This document shows, in pieces, positions 1-33,349 of a stretch of 43,500 bases of DNA. A model generated the notes under the pieces. That model did not search any database, had not been told where the DNA came from, and worked only from the letters and a program-made list of their open reading frames with translations. A program made the translations under genes and the position numbers. Each line of letters starts with the position of its first letter. Within the stretch, counting starts at the first letter, position 1. The stretch is from Mesostigma viride (lineage: Eukaryota > Streptophyta > Mesostigmatophyceae > Mesostigmatales > Mesostigmataceae), in NCBI GenBank assembly GCA_009746045.1, contig RPFO01001488.1, forward strand, positions 64,001-107,500, given 5' to 3'.

Positions 1-23754
<23,754 letters not shown>

Positions 23755-24310
23755 GTCGTTAGGAATTTAGCGAACGCGATGCCTGACCGCGGCCTGCGTT
23801 CCAGCCATGTAATCATCCGTAACCAGCTCGTACGAGAATTCCGCCTCCTTACTCTGTCCCGAGAGAAACCATCAGCCCGTTTCTAAGCAGCTTTTCCTCT
23901 GCCAGGCGCCTAGATTTCTCTTACGACTGCCGAGTCACAACAGGCTGACATAGTAAATCCTTCTGCATGTCTTCAAGAGGTCACTACACAATACGCTTTT
24001 TCTCCATTGAAAATACTGTATATGAAACCGTGACAAAAACGGCTACAAAAAGTTATTAAATTACTCATGCCATCCTATGCCTGGTACGCAAATCGTAACA
24101 TATGCTCAAAAGAATAGATTATATCATGTTCCTCGCCTGATATTTTGGTGATGAGCAACAGGATGACTGTTGAGCCCCAACCAGAGCATTCTCGTGCGTA
24201 GATGAGGGAAATTATATGTATCGTGCAAGACTGCAAGTCCTTGTATACTAATAACCTAATTATAAGAGAGTTTCGCACAAGGCCAGAGGCTTTACATTTA
24301 TTCTTTAAGG
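23755..24310. other. Presumed upstream region of the CaV gene
   Basis: No coding feature is seen. The CaV promoter and 5' UTR should lie here if the ATG at 23,754 is correct; I cannot identify a TATA box or other element with confidence. Confidence 0.4.
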
Positions 24311-24312
24311 TA

Positions 24313-24499
24313 CAGTCATTCCCGCGTTAAGTTGCGTTTCTTAAGGTTGCGTTCCCGCGTTAAGTTGCGGCGCCGAAGTTTGGGGGGCGACCGCAACTTA
24401 AGCATGGAGGCCATCGCAACTTAACGCGGTAATGACTCAATTTGTAGGTGTCAGGCCATTTTTGGCCGCGCAGGAGGCCATTTTTTGCCAAGTCCGGAC
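24313..24499 (+). repeat. Left arm of a long terminal inverted repeat pair (pogo/Tc1-like ends)
   Basis: It starts CAGTCATTCCCGCGTTAAGT after TA and aligns, with substitutions, to the reverse complement of 41,164-41,349 over about 186 bases. Internal motifs CCCGCGTTAAGTTGCG and CGCAACTTAACGCGG are themselves inverted, so each arm can fold back. CAGT ends with flanking TA suggest the Tc1/mariner-pogo superfamily; no transposase is visible. Confidence 0.75.
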
Positions 24500-24713
24500 C
24501 CGCTACGTGATTTTAGGGGGCAAAATACGCAAGCCCCACTGGCGCGCAAATTTCCCCGCCTGCTGGCCTAATGATAGGTGAAAAGCGCGAATGCAACCTT
24601 ACAAATTCAGTTTTGCCGGCAGCCTGCGGCCTGCGGTACATAAGAATCCACGACCATGCATGGTCATCTGTAATTGAGACACTATCTTGCCGGAAAGTAC
24701 CACCATATGAGTC

Positions 24714-25051
24714 ATGCCAAATGCACCGCAGAAGGGCAAAGACAAGGTTGTTGAGGCCACAGGCAGTCTCGCTGCATGTGGCCTCCATGATGCTGTTATT
24801 ATTGTTTACACGCAGGCCATTGATATTGTCGTGGATCACGTCATGCGCCGGGCACGTGCGCGCTTTACAGCTCTTAAGGGGTTCGAGCCAGGCTTGGACA
24901 TCCTTAACGTGAAAGAGCACGGCGGGGTTAGACCTGGTTACCGCCTTGCCGACCTGATTTATGCGGATGATACCACCCTCATCGAGAGCCCCGAGCACAT
25001 TCAGACCTGGCTGGACTGCCTGGGCCTGGAGGCGCGGGCGGTGGGGCTGGA
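24714..25051 (+). pseudogene. LINE reverse transcriptase fragment, upstream part (split by the gypsy element)
   Basis: The frame reads RPGYRLADLIYADDTTLIES then HIQTWLDCLGLEARAVGLD. LIYADD is the catalytic box C of non-LTR reverse transcriptases, and G-L-D-V-N..K-T-E-x-M continues after the inserted gypsy element. The region before the YADD box is shorter and less conserved than a full RT, so the copy is 5'-truncated or degraded. Confidence 0.8.
25047..25051 (+). repeat. Target site duplication CTGGA (left)
   Basis: CTGGA immediately precedes the 5' LTR; the matching copy is at 37,625-37,629. Confidence 0.95.
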
Positions 25052-25635
25052 TGTTACGTCCCTGCCCTTTTGGCCGGACGTAACAATGGAATAAATTACT
25101 AAGGCTGTTTGGTCTATTGGACTTGGGTTTTACGGACCTTGGCTATTGTGTGAATTGGACTAGTTATTTTGGTTCTAGGTTGTCCTTTTAGGGGCCGGCG
25201 CTGTGGCGCCGCGCCGGTTCTGAGTCTGTCAGTGGTTCTAGGCGTGGATCCTATAGTTGAGGGTCGATGTCGGCCCGGATCCTACGTGGAATGAGTGACT
25301 CGGATTGTTCTAAGGAAATTGGCGTGTATCTGCGCCGCAACCAACCTAGGTTAAAGTGGTCCAAGGACGAGAGTCTCGTCCTCTTGGTTTAATGAATGAT
25401 AAGTGCGAATACGCCTACACATTGAGCCCGGGGCATTATCCATTTGTAATTGGTATTGCTAGCCATTATAAGTGTGAACTAATTAGCTTGGCATTAAGCC
25501 GTGATGCCAGATATCTCACGACTCACGTCGTGAAGCGCAACCTACTTTAGGCTATCTTGAATTATTCCTAATTCCGGCAAGAAGGGTCTTTTGCTACGTA
25601 GCTCAGGCTAGGTGAGTCTGGGCAGGGACGTAACA
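25052..25635 (+). repeat. 5' LTR of the gypsy element
   Basis: 584 bp, TG...CA ends with 13-bp inverted termini (TGTTACGTCCCTG / CAGGGACGTAACA). It matches the 3' LTR except T at 25,174 versus C at 37,163 (approximate positions). The first 34 bases can form a hairpin (TGTTACGTCC...GGACGTAACA). Confidence 0.98.
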
Positions 25636-25655
25636 CTGGTTATCGGAGGAAATGT
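25636..25655 (+). promoter_or_regulatory. Candidate primer binding site
   Basis: CTGGTTATCGGAGGAAATGT follows the 5' LTR. The TGG one base in would pair with a tRNA CCA end; the rest resembles, imperfectly, the initiator-Met type TGGTATCAGAG. The tRNA is not identified. Confidence 0.4.
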
Positions 25656-25739
25656 GCTGGAAAGGTTAGCTAACTCTCGCGGAGAGGGTTAGTGAGCCAA
25701 TTAGGATACCAAGACGAAGCTTGGCGTAGGTAGAGGTTC

Positions 25740-25965
25740 CGGAATTCAACGATTGCTGTCAGGCCGGCGGCCAGCCCGTAAAGGGATTCAACGACGACCT
25801 ACAGCAAGCGGCCAGTCTGGGATACTCGGCGGGGCTAGCAATAGTCCTGTGGTGAGGTGCTGTCAACGATAGCGTTCAGCTCTCCTGTTTTCAACGACAC
25901 CTAGTGGCGGCCAGGGCTTGCCTTCAACGACACCGGGTGGCGGCCAGCTCAGGAGGGATTAACGT
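25740..25965 (+). promoter_or_regulatory. Leader with repeated TTCAACGA...GCGGCCAG modules
   Basis: The motifs TCAACGA and GCGGCCAG recur four to five times in the same order (about 25,746-25,774, 25,788-25,818, 25,862-25,915, 25,921-25,945). The leader from the LTR to the first ORF has no long ORF, so this may be an RNA packaging, dimerisation or translation element. Function is inference. Confidence 0.45.
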
Positions 25966-26379
25966 CATCGAAGATGGTACGTCCCCTAGTTAGAAGTCTT
26001 TCTTTACAAAGCTATGCCTGCTGAAGGCTAGCTGGCGAGCTTGCTCTCTATCCGGGAACGCGCGCGCAGGGGGTTTATGTTATATGTTGTGCCTCTATAG
26101 GTTGTAAATGTTGTTGGTGCCCATGGACGTCGCGGAGACGGACATTCGTTGTTTGACCTGCAAGGGGTCGTGGGGGTGGATACCGTCTGGCTGTTGCCGA
26201 CTGTGTTGACGGTGTTTACCTCCGTGTGTGCGTATAGCCCGTTCCTGCGGAAGGCTCGGGCGTGTGCTGTGATATACTCCGTGCTCTCTCCCTCGTTTGT
26301 TTAAGGTCACTGCATTAGAGGTAGCCTGGGTTTCCCCTTTCTCTCTTGCTTGCAAGCCGCTGCCAGACTATGATGTAAC

Positions 26380-26718
26380 ATGCCACGACGTAAAATAAAC
26401 AAGGGTGGACAGTCTGGATTTCCTTACTACGCAGTAGCTCACGACGGGGATAAGGGTAGGCCTGCTATATTCTACAGCTGGAAGACTTGTGAGGAGCATA
26501 TTAAAGATAAGATATTGTCCCAAGGCTCTAGTGCTAAGTGGAAAGGGTTTGATAACATTACAGATGCAGATAGGTTTGTTAGGGAACACATGCCATTGCC
26601 TGAGGGGATGCACATCACACGTGAATGCTCCAAGCCACCCACACTCAGCAGTCAGGGGGAGGGGACAGCAGTTACAGTGACTTTCTCTCAGCTGACCATT
26701 GGCCCTAGCAAGCAGTAG
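26380..26718 (+). CDS. Stand-alone RNase H1-type hybrid-binding domain protein (Cauli_VI/viroplasmin fold)
   Basis: This 112-residue ORF starts with ATG at 26,380. Residues about 13-70 (FPYYAVAHDGDKGRPAIFYS, W-x-x-C-E-x-x-I, SSAKWKGFDN, A-D-R-F-V) match the RNase H1 N-terminal RNA-DNA hybrid-binding domain: YYAV, then G...Y-W/S-W-x-x-C, K-x-F, A-x-x-F. The domain normally precedes an RNase H catalytic domain or occurs in caulimovirus inclusion proteins; here it is alone, upstream of gag. The tail (to residue 112) is Ser/Thr-rich. It could bind RNA-DNA hybrids during reverse transcription, or the genomic RNA; that is inference. Confidence 0.85.
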   Translation: MPRRKINKGGQSGFPYYAVAHDGDKGRPAIFYSWKTCEEHIKDKILSQGSSAKWKGFDNITDADRFVREHMPLPEGMHITRECSKPPTLSSQGEGTAVTVTFSQLTIGPSKQ

Positions 26719-26850
26719 AGGAGACCAGTACTAGGGAGTAGTATTAGGTTCTATAGTTATAGCTCTATAGCACGTGGTTGCTCTCTCTCTTTCTCTCTCT
26801 TCCTTCCTGGGGAGGTGTTGCCTGCAGTGTAAGGTACCGGTACGAGCACC

Positions 26851-27206
26851 ATGCCCACACGGTCCCAAACAAGGAACGCCAGAGATACAGAGGAAGAGAC
26901 TAGAGAACGAGATCTAGAGAATACAGAGATAGAACCGGTAGACAACCACGAGCACGGTACAGAGGGTATAGAGGTACCACTGCACGTCCAAGCAGGGACA
27001 GATACAGGTGAGGTCATGGAGAGACCTGCGGAAGGCTCCCCACGATCCAGAGATCAGAACCCTAGGTTCCCAGCGGATGGGGACAATATAGACGCCTTAC
27101 CCAGGCAGGGAGATGACAGGAACGACCGAGAGAGGCTCCAAGAGTACTCGCAGCAGCAGCAACGGCAGCAGCAGCACAGCAGCAGCAGCAACAGCAGCAG
27201 CAGCAA

Positions 27207-27238
<32 letters not shown>

Positions 27239-29077
27239 GCAGCAACCGCAGCAGCAGCAACAGCAGCAGCAGCATCAGCAGCAGCAACGGTCACCACAGC
27301 AGCAATGGCAACAGCAGCAACCCCGGACGCAGCAGCAACAACCCCAGACGAGACCACAATGGCTACCACCGGATCCAGAGCAGCAGGGAGACGAGAATGG
27401 AGATACCCTGCACTACCGCCGTCAGCAGCCAGTCACCGGGCGGCCAACGCATCCTTGGGCAGGTCGGGGGCGGCCCCAGGGACCTCCACCGGGCCCCCAC
27501 ACCGGGGCAGACGCAGAGTGTCCTTCGGCAGCACGTCCCTGTTACCCACGGCGCTATGGTATTCGGACGAGGAAGGGGAGGCCCCAGGGGCAGATGGCGA
27601 GTTCGATGACCTGGAAGGGACTAACGAGACGGACGAGGGAACTGTCACGCAGGGCCCGCCTGTTGGTACTCATAGACCTCGGACCAGCCCAGGGGAGACC
27701 AGGAGCAGTGTCACCACCAGAGACGAGGAGACTCACACGCCAGTCCAGCGCCCGGCTTCTCAACCGCAGCGCCCACGGGTGCTTGACCAAAGCGCGGTCC
27801 CCTCGCCTGCGCCTGCTGGCAACTTCAGCTTCAGCAGGGTGGCCTTGGATGACCCGGGGTACGAACACCCCTCATCCGTCCAGGTGCGGCGGACTCATGG
27901 TACGCCGCCCAGATCCAGCCCTTTCCCCCGGTCGCAGCCCCCCGACTTCGGCGATATCCCCCACGTAGACGTCGGTGGGCCTGTCACCGCCGCAGTAAAG
28001 GCCCCACCGATGCCCAATTTCAAGAATGTACCCAAGCTGCACGCGGACATGAAACCGCGCGAGGTAGAGGAATGGGGACGCATGTGGCGACGACAGTATA
28101 CCATCTGGCGCAATCATCACAACTGGCAGCTGGCCACCAGCGATCTGATTGATCTGGTGATTAACTCCTGTATGGACCCCTCGGTGATAAGCATCTTGAA
28201 CTGTGAGAGCATCGCGTCCCAGTCATACCCGCAAACCTTGGCGGAACTGATGGACCGCGTGCGTCGCAAGCTGGTGCCCCCAGATGCTACACTCCACGAG
28301 CGGATGGCCTTCAGCAAGCTGCGCCAGGGGACCACCCCATATCGCGAGTTTCTGTCTAAGTTCGAGTCCAGCGCCGCCTACCTGGCTGACATGACCTGGT
28401 ACGAGTACAAGAGCAGGTTCATCGAGGCACTCTGTCCTGAGCTGCAGGATGAGGTATTCAAGCACTATGCTGATGTCCCTTGGGAAGAGTGGGACATCTT
28501 GAATATCCAGAGGTATCTCCTACAGGTGGCCGACGTAGTGGCTCGCGGGCGTGCCCCATCAGTGCGCCGTTTCTTCAGACCTGCTCCCCCGCGACGGGTG
28601 AACCAGATGTACTCCACTGATTTCGCCGGCGAGGAGGAGGACGAGTACCTCGACGACCCTGACGAGGGCTACACTGATCCTGGCGTCAACGCGATCGACG
28701 CTAGCAAGGCGCGCTGCTTCATGTGCAGCGAGGTGGGGCACCTCAAGCGCGACTGCCCCAAGCTCCGGGGCAAGAACGCCAGTCGTGGGACAGGAGAAGG
28801 GACACCCAGTGTTCGTTTCTCCGGCCCGGCCTTCGGCAGCCGCCCCGACTCCTCCGGTCCTCGGGATCGACCCCGCAACGCGGGTGAGCGTGCGGCTCGC
28901 CTGCAGCACGCCAGACAGGCCCCGACGCAGTACCAGCAGCCGCGACCACCCGCGACCAGCTCTACCAAGGGTGTGTTGCGTGCGGTCAACGAGATGAGGC
29001 GCGGCGACAGTCCTCCTCTTCAGGCCAAACGCAGGCAGTGGCTGGCTACGAGTACGACGACGAGGAGGGGGGGCTGA
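26851..29077 (+). CDS. Gag polyprotein (frame-interrupted in the CAG/AGC repeat)
   Basis: ATG at 26,851 opens a frame (MPTRSQTRNARDTEEET...) that enters an AGC/CAG repeat at 27,151. The downstream frame (27,113-29,077) carries the capsid-like region: PNFKNVPKLHADMKPREVEE, WRRQYTIWRNHHNW, TPYREFLSKFESSAAYLADM and CPELQDEVFKHYADVPWEEW. It ends with one zinc knuckle, CFMCSEVGHLKRDC (C-x2-C-x4-H-x4-C). The frames differ by +1, so either the repeat has slipped or gag starts at 27,113. The ORF ends in GGGGGGC-TGA, the likely gag-pol frameshift site. Confidence 0.88.
27151..27326 (+). repeat. (AGC/CAG)n repeat within gag
   Basis: Interrupted CAG repeat that codes for Gln, Ser or Ala runs depending on frame. 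The gag reading frame changes across it. Confidence 0.95.
29068..29074 (+). promoter_or_regulatory. Candidate -1 ribosomal frameshift heptamer GGGGGGC
   Basis: In the gag frame the sequence reads AGG GGG GGC TGA: an X-XXY-YYZ heptamer (G GGG GGC) directly before the gag stop at 29,075-29,077. Slipping back one base enters the protease frame (GGLTKRRRGG...). The pol frame has no ATG here, so frameshifting is the simplest expression route. Confidence 0.6.
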
Positions 29078-29862
29078 CGAAGAGGAGGAGGGGGGGAAGA
29101 GGGCGGGTGGTCGGGCGAGGCGGCCTCCCGTCCCACCGCTCCTCGGGAGTAGTAGCCCTGCCCATGGGCTTGGGTCCCGGGGTAGGGGATAGGATAGAAA
29201 AATCAGATGGTAGCCCAGACGCGGAGTCAACTAGAGTAGAGGTAGACGTCAATAACGTGGCCGCAGACGCGTCCTCCCAACCGGCGGCGCGTGCATCTCA
29301 AGGAGATTCGCGGCATCTGTTTCTTTTCAGCGGAGGGTTATTGGTCCCTCCCACCGTCCTTGATCCGTATTTGAAGGAGAAAACGATCATGGACGTGAAG
29401 TTCCTGGTCGACACCGGCGCCTCCACGTCCTTCATCAACGAGGCCCTGGTGCGTCGGCTGGGCCTGGTACCCCGGCCTCACACCACGGCAGTCTATGTCA
29501 CCTACTCAGACGGTCGGCGACACCAATCGCCGGGCCTAGCAGACATCAAGGGTGTGCTGCAGGGCACGCCGGTGGACCTGGTGGCGACTATTGCGCCGCT
29601 GGGCGCTGCCGACATCATCATTGGAGTGGACTGGCTGGACAAGCAGGATGTGGACATCAGTGTGCGCCGGCGGGTAGTTTGGTTTCCGGATGGTTCATTC
29701 TGGTGCCCTGACAGCGAGTATAGGGCACAGGCCGCGGAGGTCCATAACATTACACACGAGCGCTCGGCGGACGGGCCTCGACCAGCGTCCCAGATCCTGA
29801 TGAGTAGCAAGACGCTGGCGCGCCAGCTCGGAAGGGCAAGGAGTACGCGATGTATCGCATAG
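29075..29862 (+). CDS. Pol: retroviral-type aspartic protease
   Basis: The -1 frame relative to gag carries FLVDTGASTSFINEALVRRL (the D-T-G-A active site) and, 60 residues later, ADIIIGVDWLDKQDVDIS, the second conserved strand (I-I-G-x-D-W-L). This is the pepsin-like dimeric protease that matures Gag and Pol. It is preceded by a Lys/Arg/Gly-rich linker and ends at TAG 29,860-29,862, overlapping the RT frame by 13 bases. Confidence 0.9.
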
Positions 29863-30815
29863 ACCTGGATAGCACTCAGGCTCTGCTTAACGAGATTGGT
29901 GCCGGATTCACACCGGATGAGCTGGCGCGGTTCAATGCCGTCCTGGAGAAGCGCACTACCCTTTTTGCGGATCGCACCCCCCAGTTCCCTCCCAATCGAT
30001 CGGTGTTGCACCGTGTCCAGCTCCAGGAGGGTTCCGGTCCTACCGTGTCTCCCATGTACCGCATGGGCCCAGTCGAGCTGGTGGAGCTCAAGAAGATCCT
30101 CATTTCACTGCTCGACGCGGGGCTCATTGAACCCAGCAACAGCCCCTTCTCAGCGGGCGTGCTGCTCGTTCCCAAGCCAGGAGGCAAGTGGCGTCTGGTG
30201 ACGGATTACCGGAAGCTGAACGCCATCACCGTCAAGTCCCGGTATCCTCTACCGCGGATCGACGACATCTTCAACCGTGTCCAGGGGGCCACGTGTTTCA
30301 CCGTCATCGACTGTGCGGACGGGTTTTGGCAGCTGCGCATCGCGCCAGAAGACTGCCACAAGACCGCGTTCGCTACGCCCTTCGGTCACTATCAGTTTCG
30401 GGTGGCGGCAATGGGGCTGTGCAATTCGCCGGCGTCCTTCCAGATGCTGATGAATGACATCCTCCGTCCGGTGATGGGCACAGCCCACTTGCCGCAGGTC
30501 TCCCAGGACCTGGCGGACCCGCAGAAGGGGGCGCGCCCGCCCTGGACCTACAAGCGCACGTGCGCGCTGGCGTATCTGGACGACATCCTGGTGTACTCCA
30601 AGACGTTCGAGGAGCACCTAGAGGATGTGGACGCCGTGCTGCAGATCATGGAGGATGAGCACCTTTCGGCGCGGAAAGCCAAGGTGCGCGCCGGCCGCTG
30701 CGTGCCGTTTCTGGGCCATACCTTGTCCGCGGACGGCATCGCGACCGACCCTGAGAAGATCGAGTCCGTCCAGCAATGGCCTGTCCCTACGGACGTGAAG
30801 GGGTGCGCAGCTTCC
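29850..30815 (+). CDS. Pol: reverse transcriptase
   Basis: The frame has LISLLDAGLIEPSNSPFSAG, PKPGGKWRLVTDYRKLN, FTVIDCADGFWQLRI, FRVAAMGLCNSPASFQMLMN and AYLDDILVYSKTFEEH, i.e. RT boxes 1-5 with the catalytic YLDD (and D in VIDCADGF). A 25-residue insertion (GTAHLPQVSQDLADPQKGAR) lies between the N-x-P-x-x-F-Q box and YLDD. It is one frame (-1) from protease, and the RT-RNase H join is also -1 at AAGGGGTGC, where GGGGG would restore the frame. Confidence 0.93.
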
Positions 30816-31590
30816 TGGGATTGGCATCTTACTACCGACGGTTCATCCCGCGGTTTGCCACCATCGCCGCTCCGATCAACGCTCTTCTCAAGAAGGGTAC
30901 CCCGTTCCTTTGGGCTGAGCAGTGCCAACAGGCTTTTGAGGCGCTTAAGCGCCACCTCACCACAGCACCAGTCCTTATCCTGCCGGACCCGGCCCTTCCT
31001 TTCGTCGTGGCTACGGACGCCAGCAAGGTGGCCATCGGGGGTGTCCTCTTGCAGGACCAAGGCAAGGGTCTTCAGCCCATCGAGTATATCTCACGCACAA
31101 TGATTCCGGCGGAGCGGAATTACCCAGTGCATCAGCAGGAGCTTCTGGCAGTAGTCTACAGCTGCCACACGTGGCGTCATCATCTTCTGGGGGCCCAGTT
31201 TTCGGTGGCCATTAGTGAGCAGGGGGATCTCGACCCCCACCGCCTGGTGATCCACACCGACCACCGGCCGCTCACCCACCTCCTGGTGCAGCCCAACCTG
31301 ACGCCCCGCCAAGCGCGGTGGATGGAGTACTTGTCACAGTTTGCGCCATTCAAGATCCAATACGTCAAGGGCGCGGACAACGTGGTGCCAGACGCCCTTT
31401 CGCGACGGGCGGACTATTGGTTCTACGAGGACATGGATGTGCTTCATACCACTTGCGTACCAGTGGCCGCCCCGGGGACCGCCTACGGCGCGGAGCCACG
31501 GTCTCCCCGGGCCCGCCACCTGTTTCATCTGGGACACACCACCAGCGATGACTTGTCACCTCTCTTGGAGGAGACGATGCCCACGAGGAC
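30800..31590 (+). CDS. Pol: RT thumb/connection and RNase H
   Basis: It resumes VRSFLGLASYYRRFIPRFA, the Ty3/gypsy thumb motif, then RNase H: VVATDASKVAIGGVL, PVHQQELLAVVYSCHTWRHH, HTDHRPLTHLL and GADNVVPDALSR, supplying the D-E-D-D catalytic residues. It removes genomic RNA from RNA-DNA hybrids. It is -1 to RT and -1 to integrase, breaks consistent with single missing bases. Confidence 0.92.
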
Positions 31591-32909
31591 GTGGATGCCC
31601 CCGGGGAGGGGGAGGGATCGCATATGCGCATGCCCCTTAGCCATGTGGTGCCGCCCCAGGGAATTTTTCAGCTTCAGCCGATCGGCCCGCCCACAGTCTT
31701 CTCCGAATTCGTCAACCAGGCGAGTGCGGAGACAGAACCGGCCGCGGACGCGTTCACAGTCACGTCGGACCTGGAGACGATGATCAGTCGTTTCACGGTC
31801 ACGGAGGAAGCGGCGCTTGAAGCCATCCGGGCGCATCCCCAGCAGATGGGTGCCTACCCTTGCAAGTTCCAGGATGGACGCCTGTTCGTGAGTATCCAGC
31901 CGGAGGAATGGCGGCTGTATGTCCCGGAGCTTTGTAGAGCCGCCTTGCTTCACGAGCTCCACGATTCGCTTCTAGGCGGACATCAAGGAAGCCACCGTCT
32001 TTATCCTCGGGCCCGCAAACATTTCTACTGGCCAGGGATGAAGGAGTATATTGAGACATATGTGCGCCAGTGCCCCTCGTGCCAGATCATGAAGTCCAGG
32101 AACACGGGCTCGCAAGCCGTCCCCAAGACGTTACCTGATCCGATGGGTCCTTGGGATTCTATCATGATGGACTTCATCGGCCCGTTCAAGAAGGCGAAGA
32201 GCGGCAACAGCATGGTTCTGGTGTTCGTGGACCGCCTGACGCGCATGTGTCACCTGGCCCCGTGTCCGGCCGACCTCACTGCAGAGGAGTGCGCCAAGAT
32301 ATACCTGACGCACGTGTTCCGGTTCCATGGGCTCAGCCGACAGTTCATCTCCGACCGCGACAAGCTCTTCACGGCCAAATTCTGGCAGGAGTTCTTCGAA
32401 CGGCTGGGCACCAAGGTGTCGCTGGGCACGGCATACCACAGTTCGTCGTCACATCTGGTGGAGCGGTTGAACCGCACAGTGCAGGAGACCATGCGACACT
32501 ACACCGACGCGGTGGGCAGCAATTGGGAGGAGCTTCTGGGCTTGGTGGAGTTCTCCCTGAACAATGCTCCCCAGGCCGCCCACGGATTTACCCCCTTTTT
32601 CCTCAACTCTGGCAGGCACCCTCTCACGCCTCCCGACCTGCTTATGAGCCCCGAACGGGGAGAGGATCAGGTCAAGCTGGACACACGCCAGGGGGTTGAT
32701 CGCTTGCTGCAGCGGATGCACCAGGCTCATAACAGTGCAGTCCAGGGCTACCGTGCCGCGACCGAGCGGTATCTGGAGAGGACGGCCGGCAAGCGGGATA
32801 ACCGGGCGCCGTCCATTGAAGTGGGCGATTGGGTCCTGGTGGAGGGCCCACAGATCGGACGATTCTCACACAAGGTGGAGAAGGAGCTGAAGACAAAGCT
32901 TCGTCCCAT
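31591..32909 (+). CDS. Pol: integrase (interrupted by a hAT insertion)
   Basis: The zinc-binding HHCC part reads HELHDSLLGGHQGSHRLY, FYWPGMKEYIETYVRQCPSC. The DDE core has IMMDFIGPF, FISDRDKLFTAKFW and SSSSHLVERLNRTVQET, with D, D and E present. The usual H-P-Q-T-D-G-Q before the Glu is replaced by HSSSSHL. The C-terminal strand ELKTKLRP is cut at the hAT target site and resumes at 34,471 with MFLGPYKVLTKF in the same frame after removal of 1,561 bases. This copy cannot make intact integrase. Confidence 0.93.
32902..32909 (+). repeat. hAT target site duplication CGTCCCAT (left)
   Basis: The matching copy is at 34,463-34,470. Removing one copy and the element rejoins the integrase frame. Confidence 0.95.
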
Positions 32910-33349
32910 CCGGGTTGGTCAGTACGCCGTACGGAGCCGCAAAAATACGGGAAAACGTACACTGAAGGCCTCCGCCGTATATACGCGTACTTTACTTCAG
33001 AATACGCGGTTTGGACTTAGAATTTTTCGGGGGTACCAGCGGGCAGCGGGCACTGGCGCGGTGCCCAGGTTCTGGGCGCGGCGCGTTCACTGCACATTTG
33101 AGATTTTTACTACTAGAAGTAGATGCGTACAGTTCTTTCCATAAAGCGCAAGCCTTGCAAAATCTTTGGCCGGTAGGAGACAGCTAGGACTAAGTACAAA
33201 ACGCATAATGCCAGCAAATGCCAGCTGTGCTACTGACGGTGTAATGCAATATAGCGACGACACCCATTTCACCGGAAAATATAGCGACGACGAGGCCAGC
33301 TAGTACTTGCGACTGTGCGATAGTGTGCAGCCATTTTCGATTTGCAGCC

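Noticed and set aside
24513-24998. 161-codon minus-strand ORF
   Set aside because: Antisense shadow of the LINE reverse-transcriptase fragment; no domain of its own.
25356-25550. 64-residue ORF found identically at 25,356 and 37,345
   Set aside because: It lies within both LTRs, has a non-ATG start, and is shared only because the LTRs are duplicates.
28559-29230. 223-codon minus-strand ORF
   Set aside because: High-GC antisense shadow of gag and the gag-pol junction.
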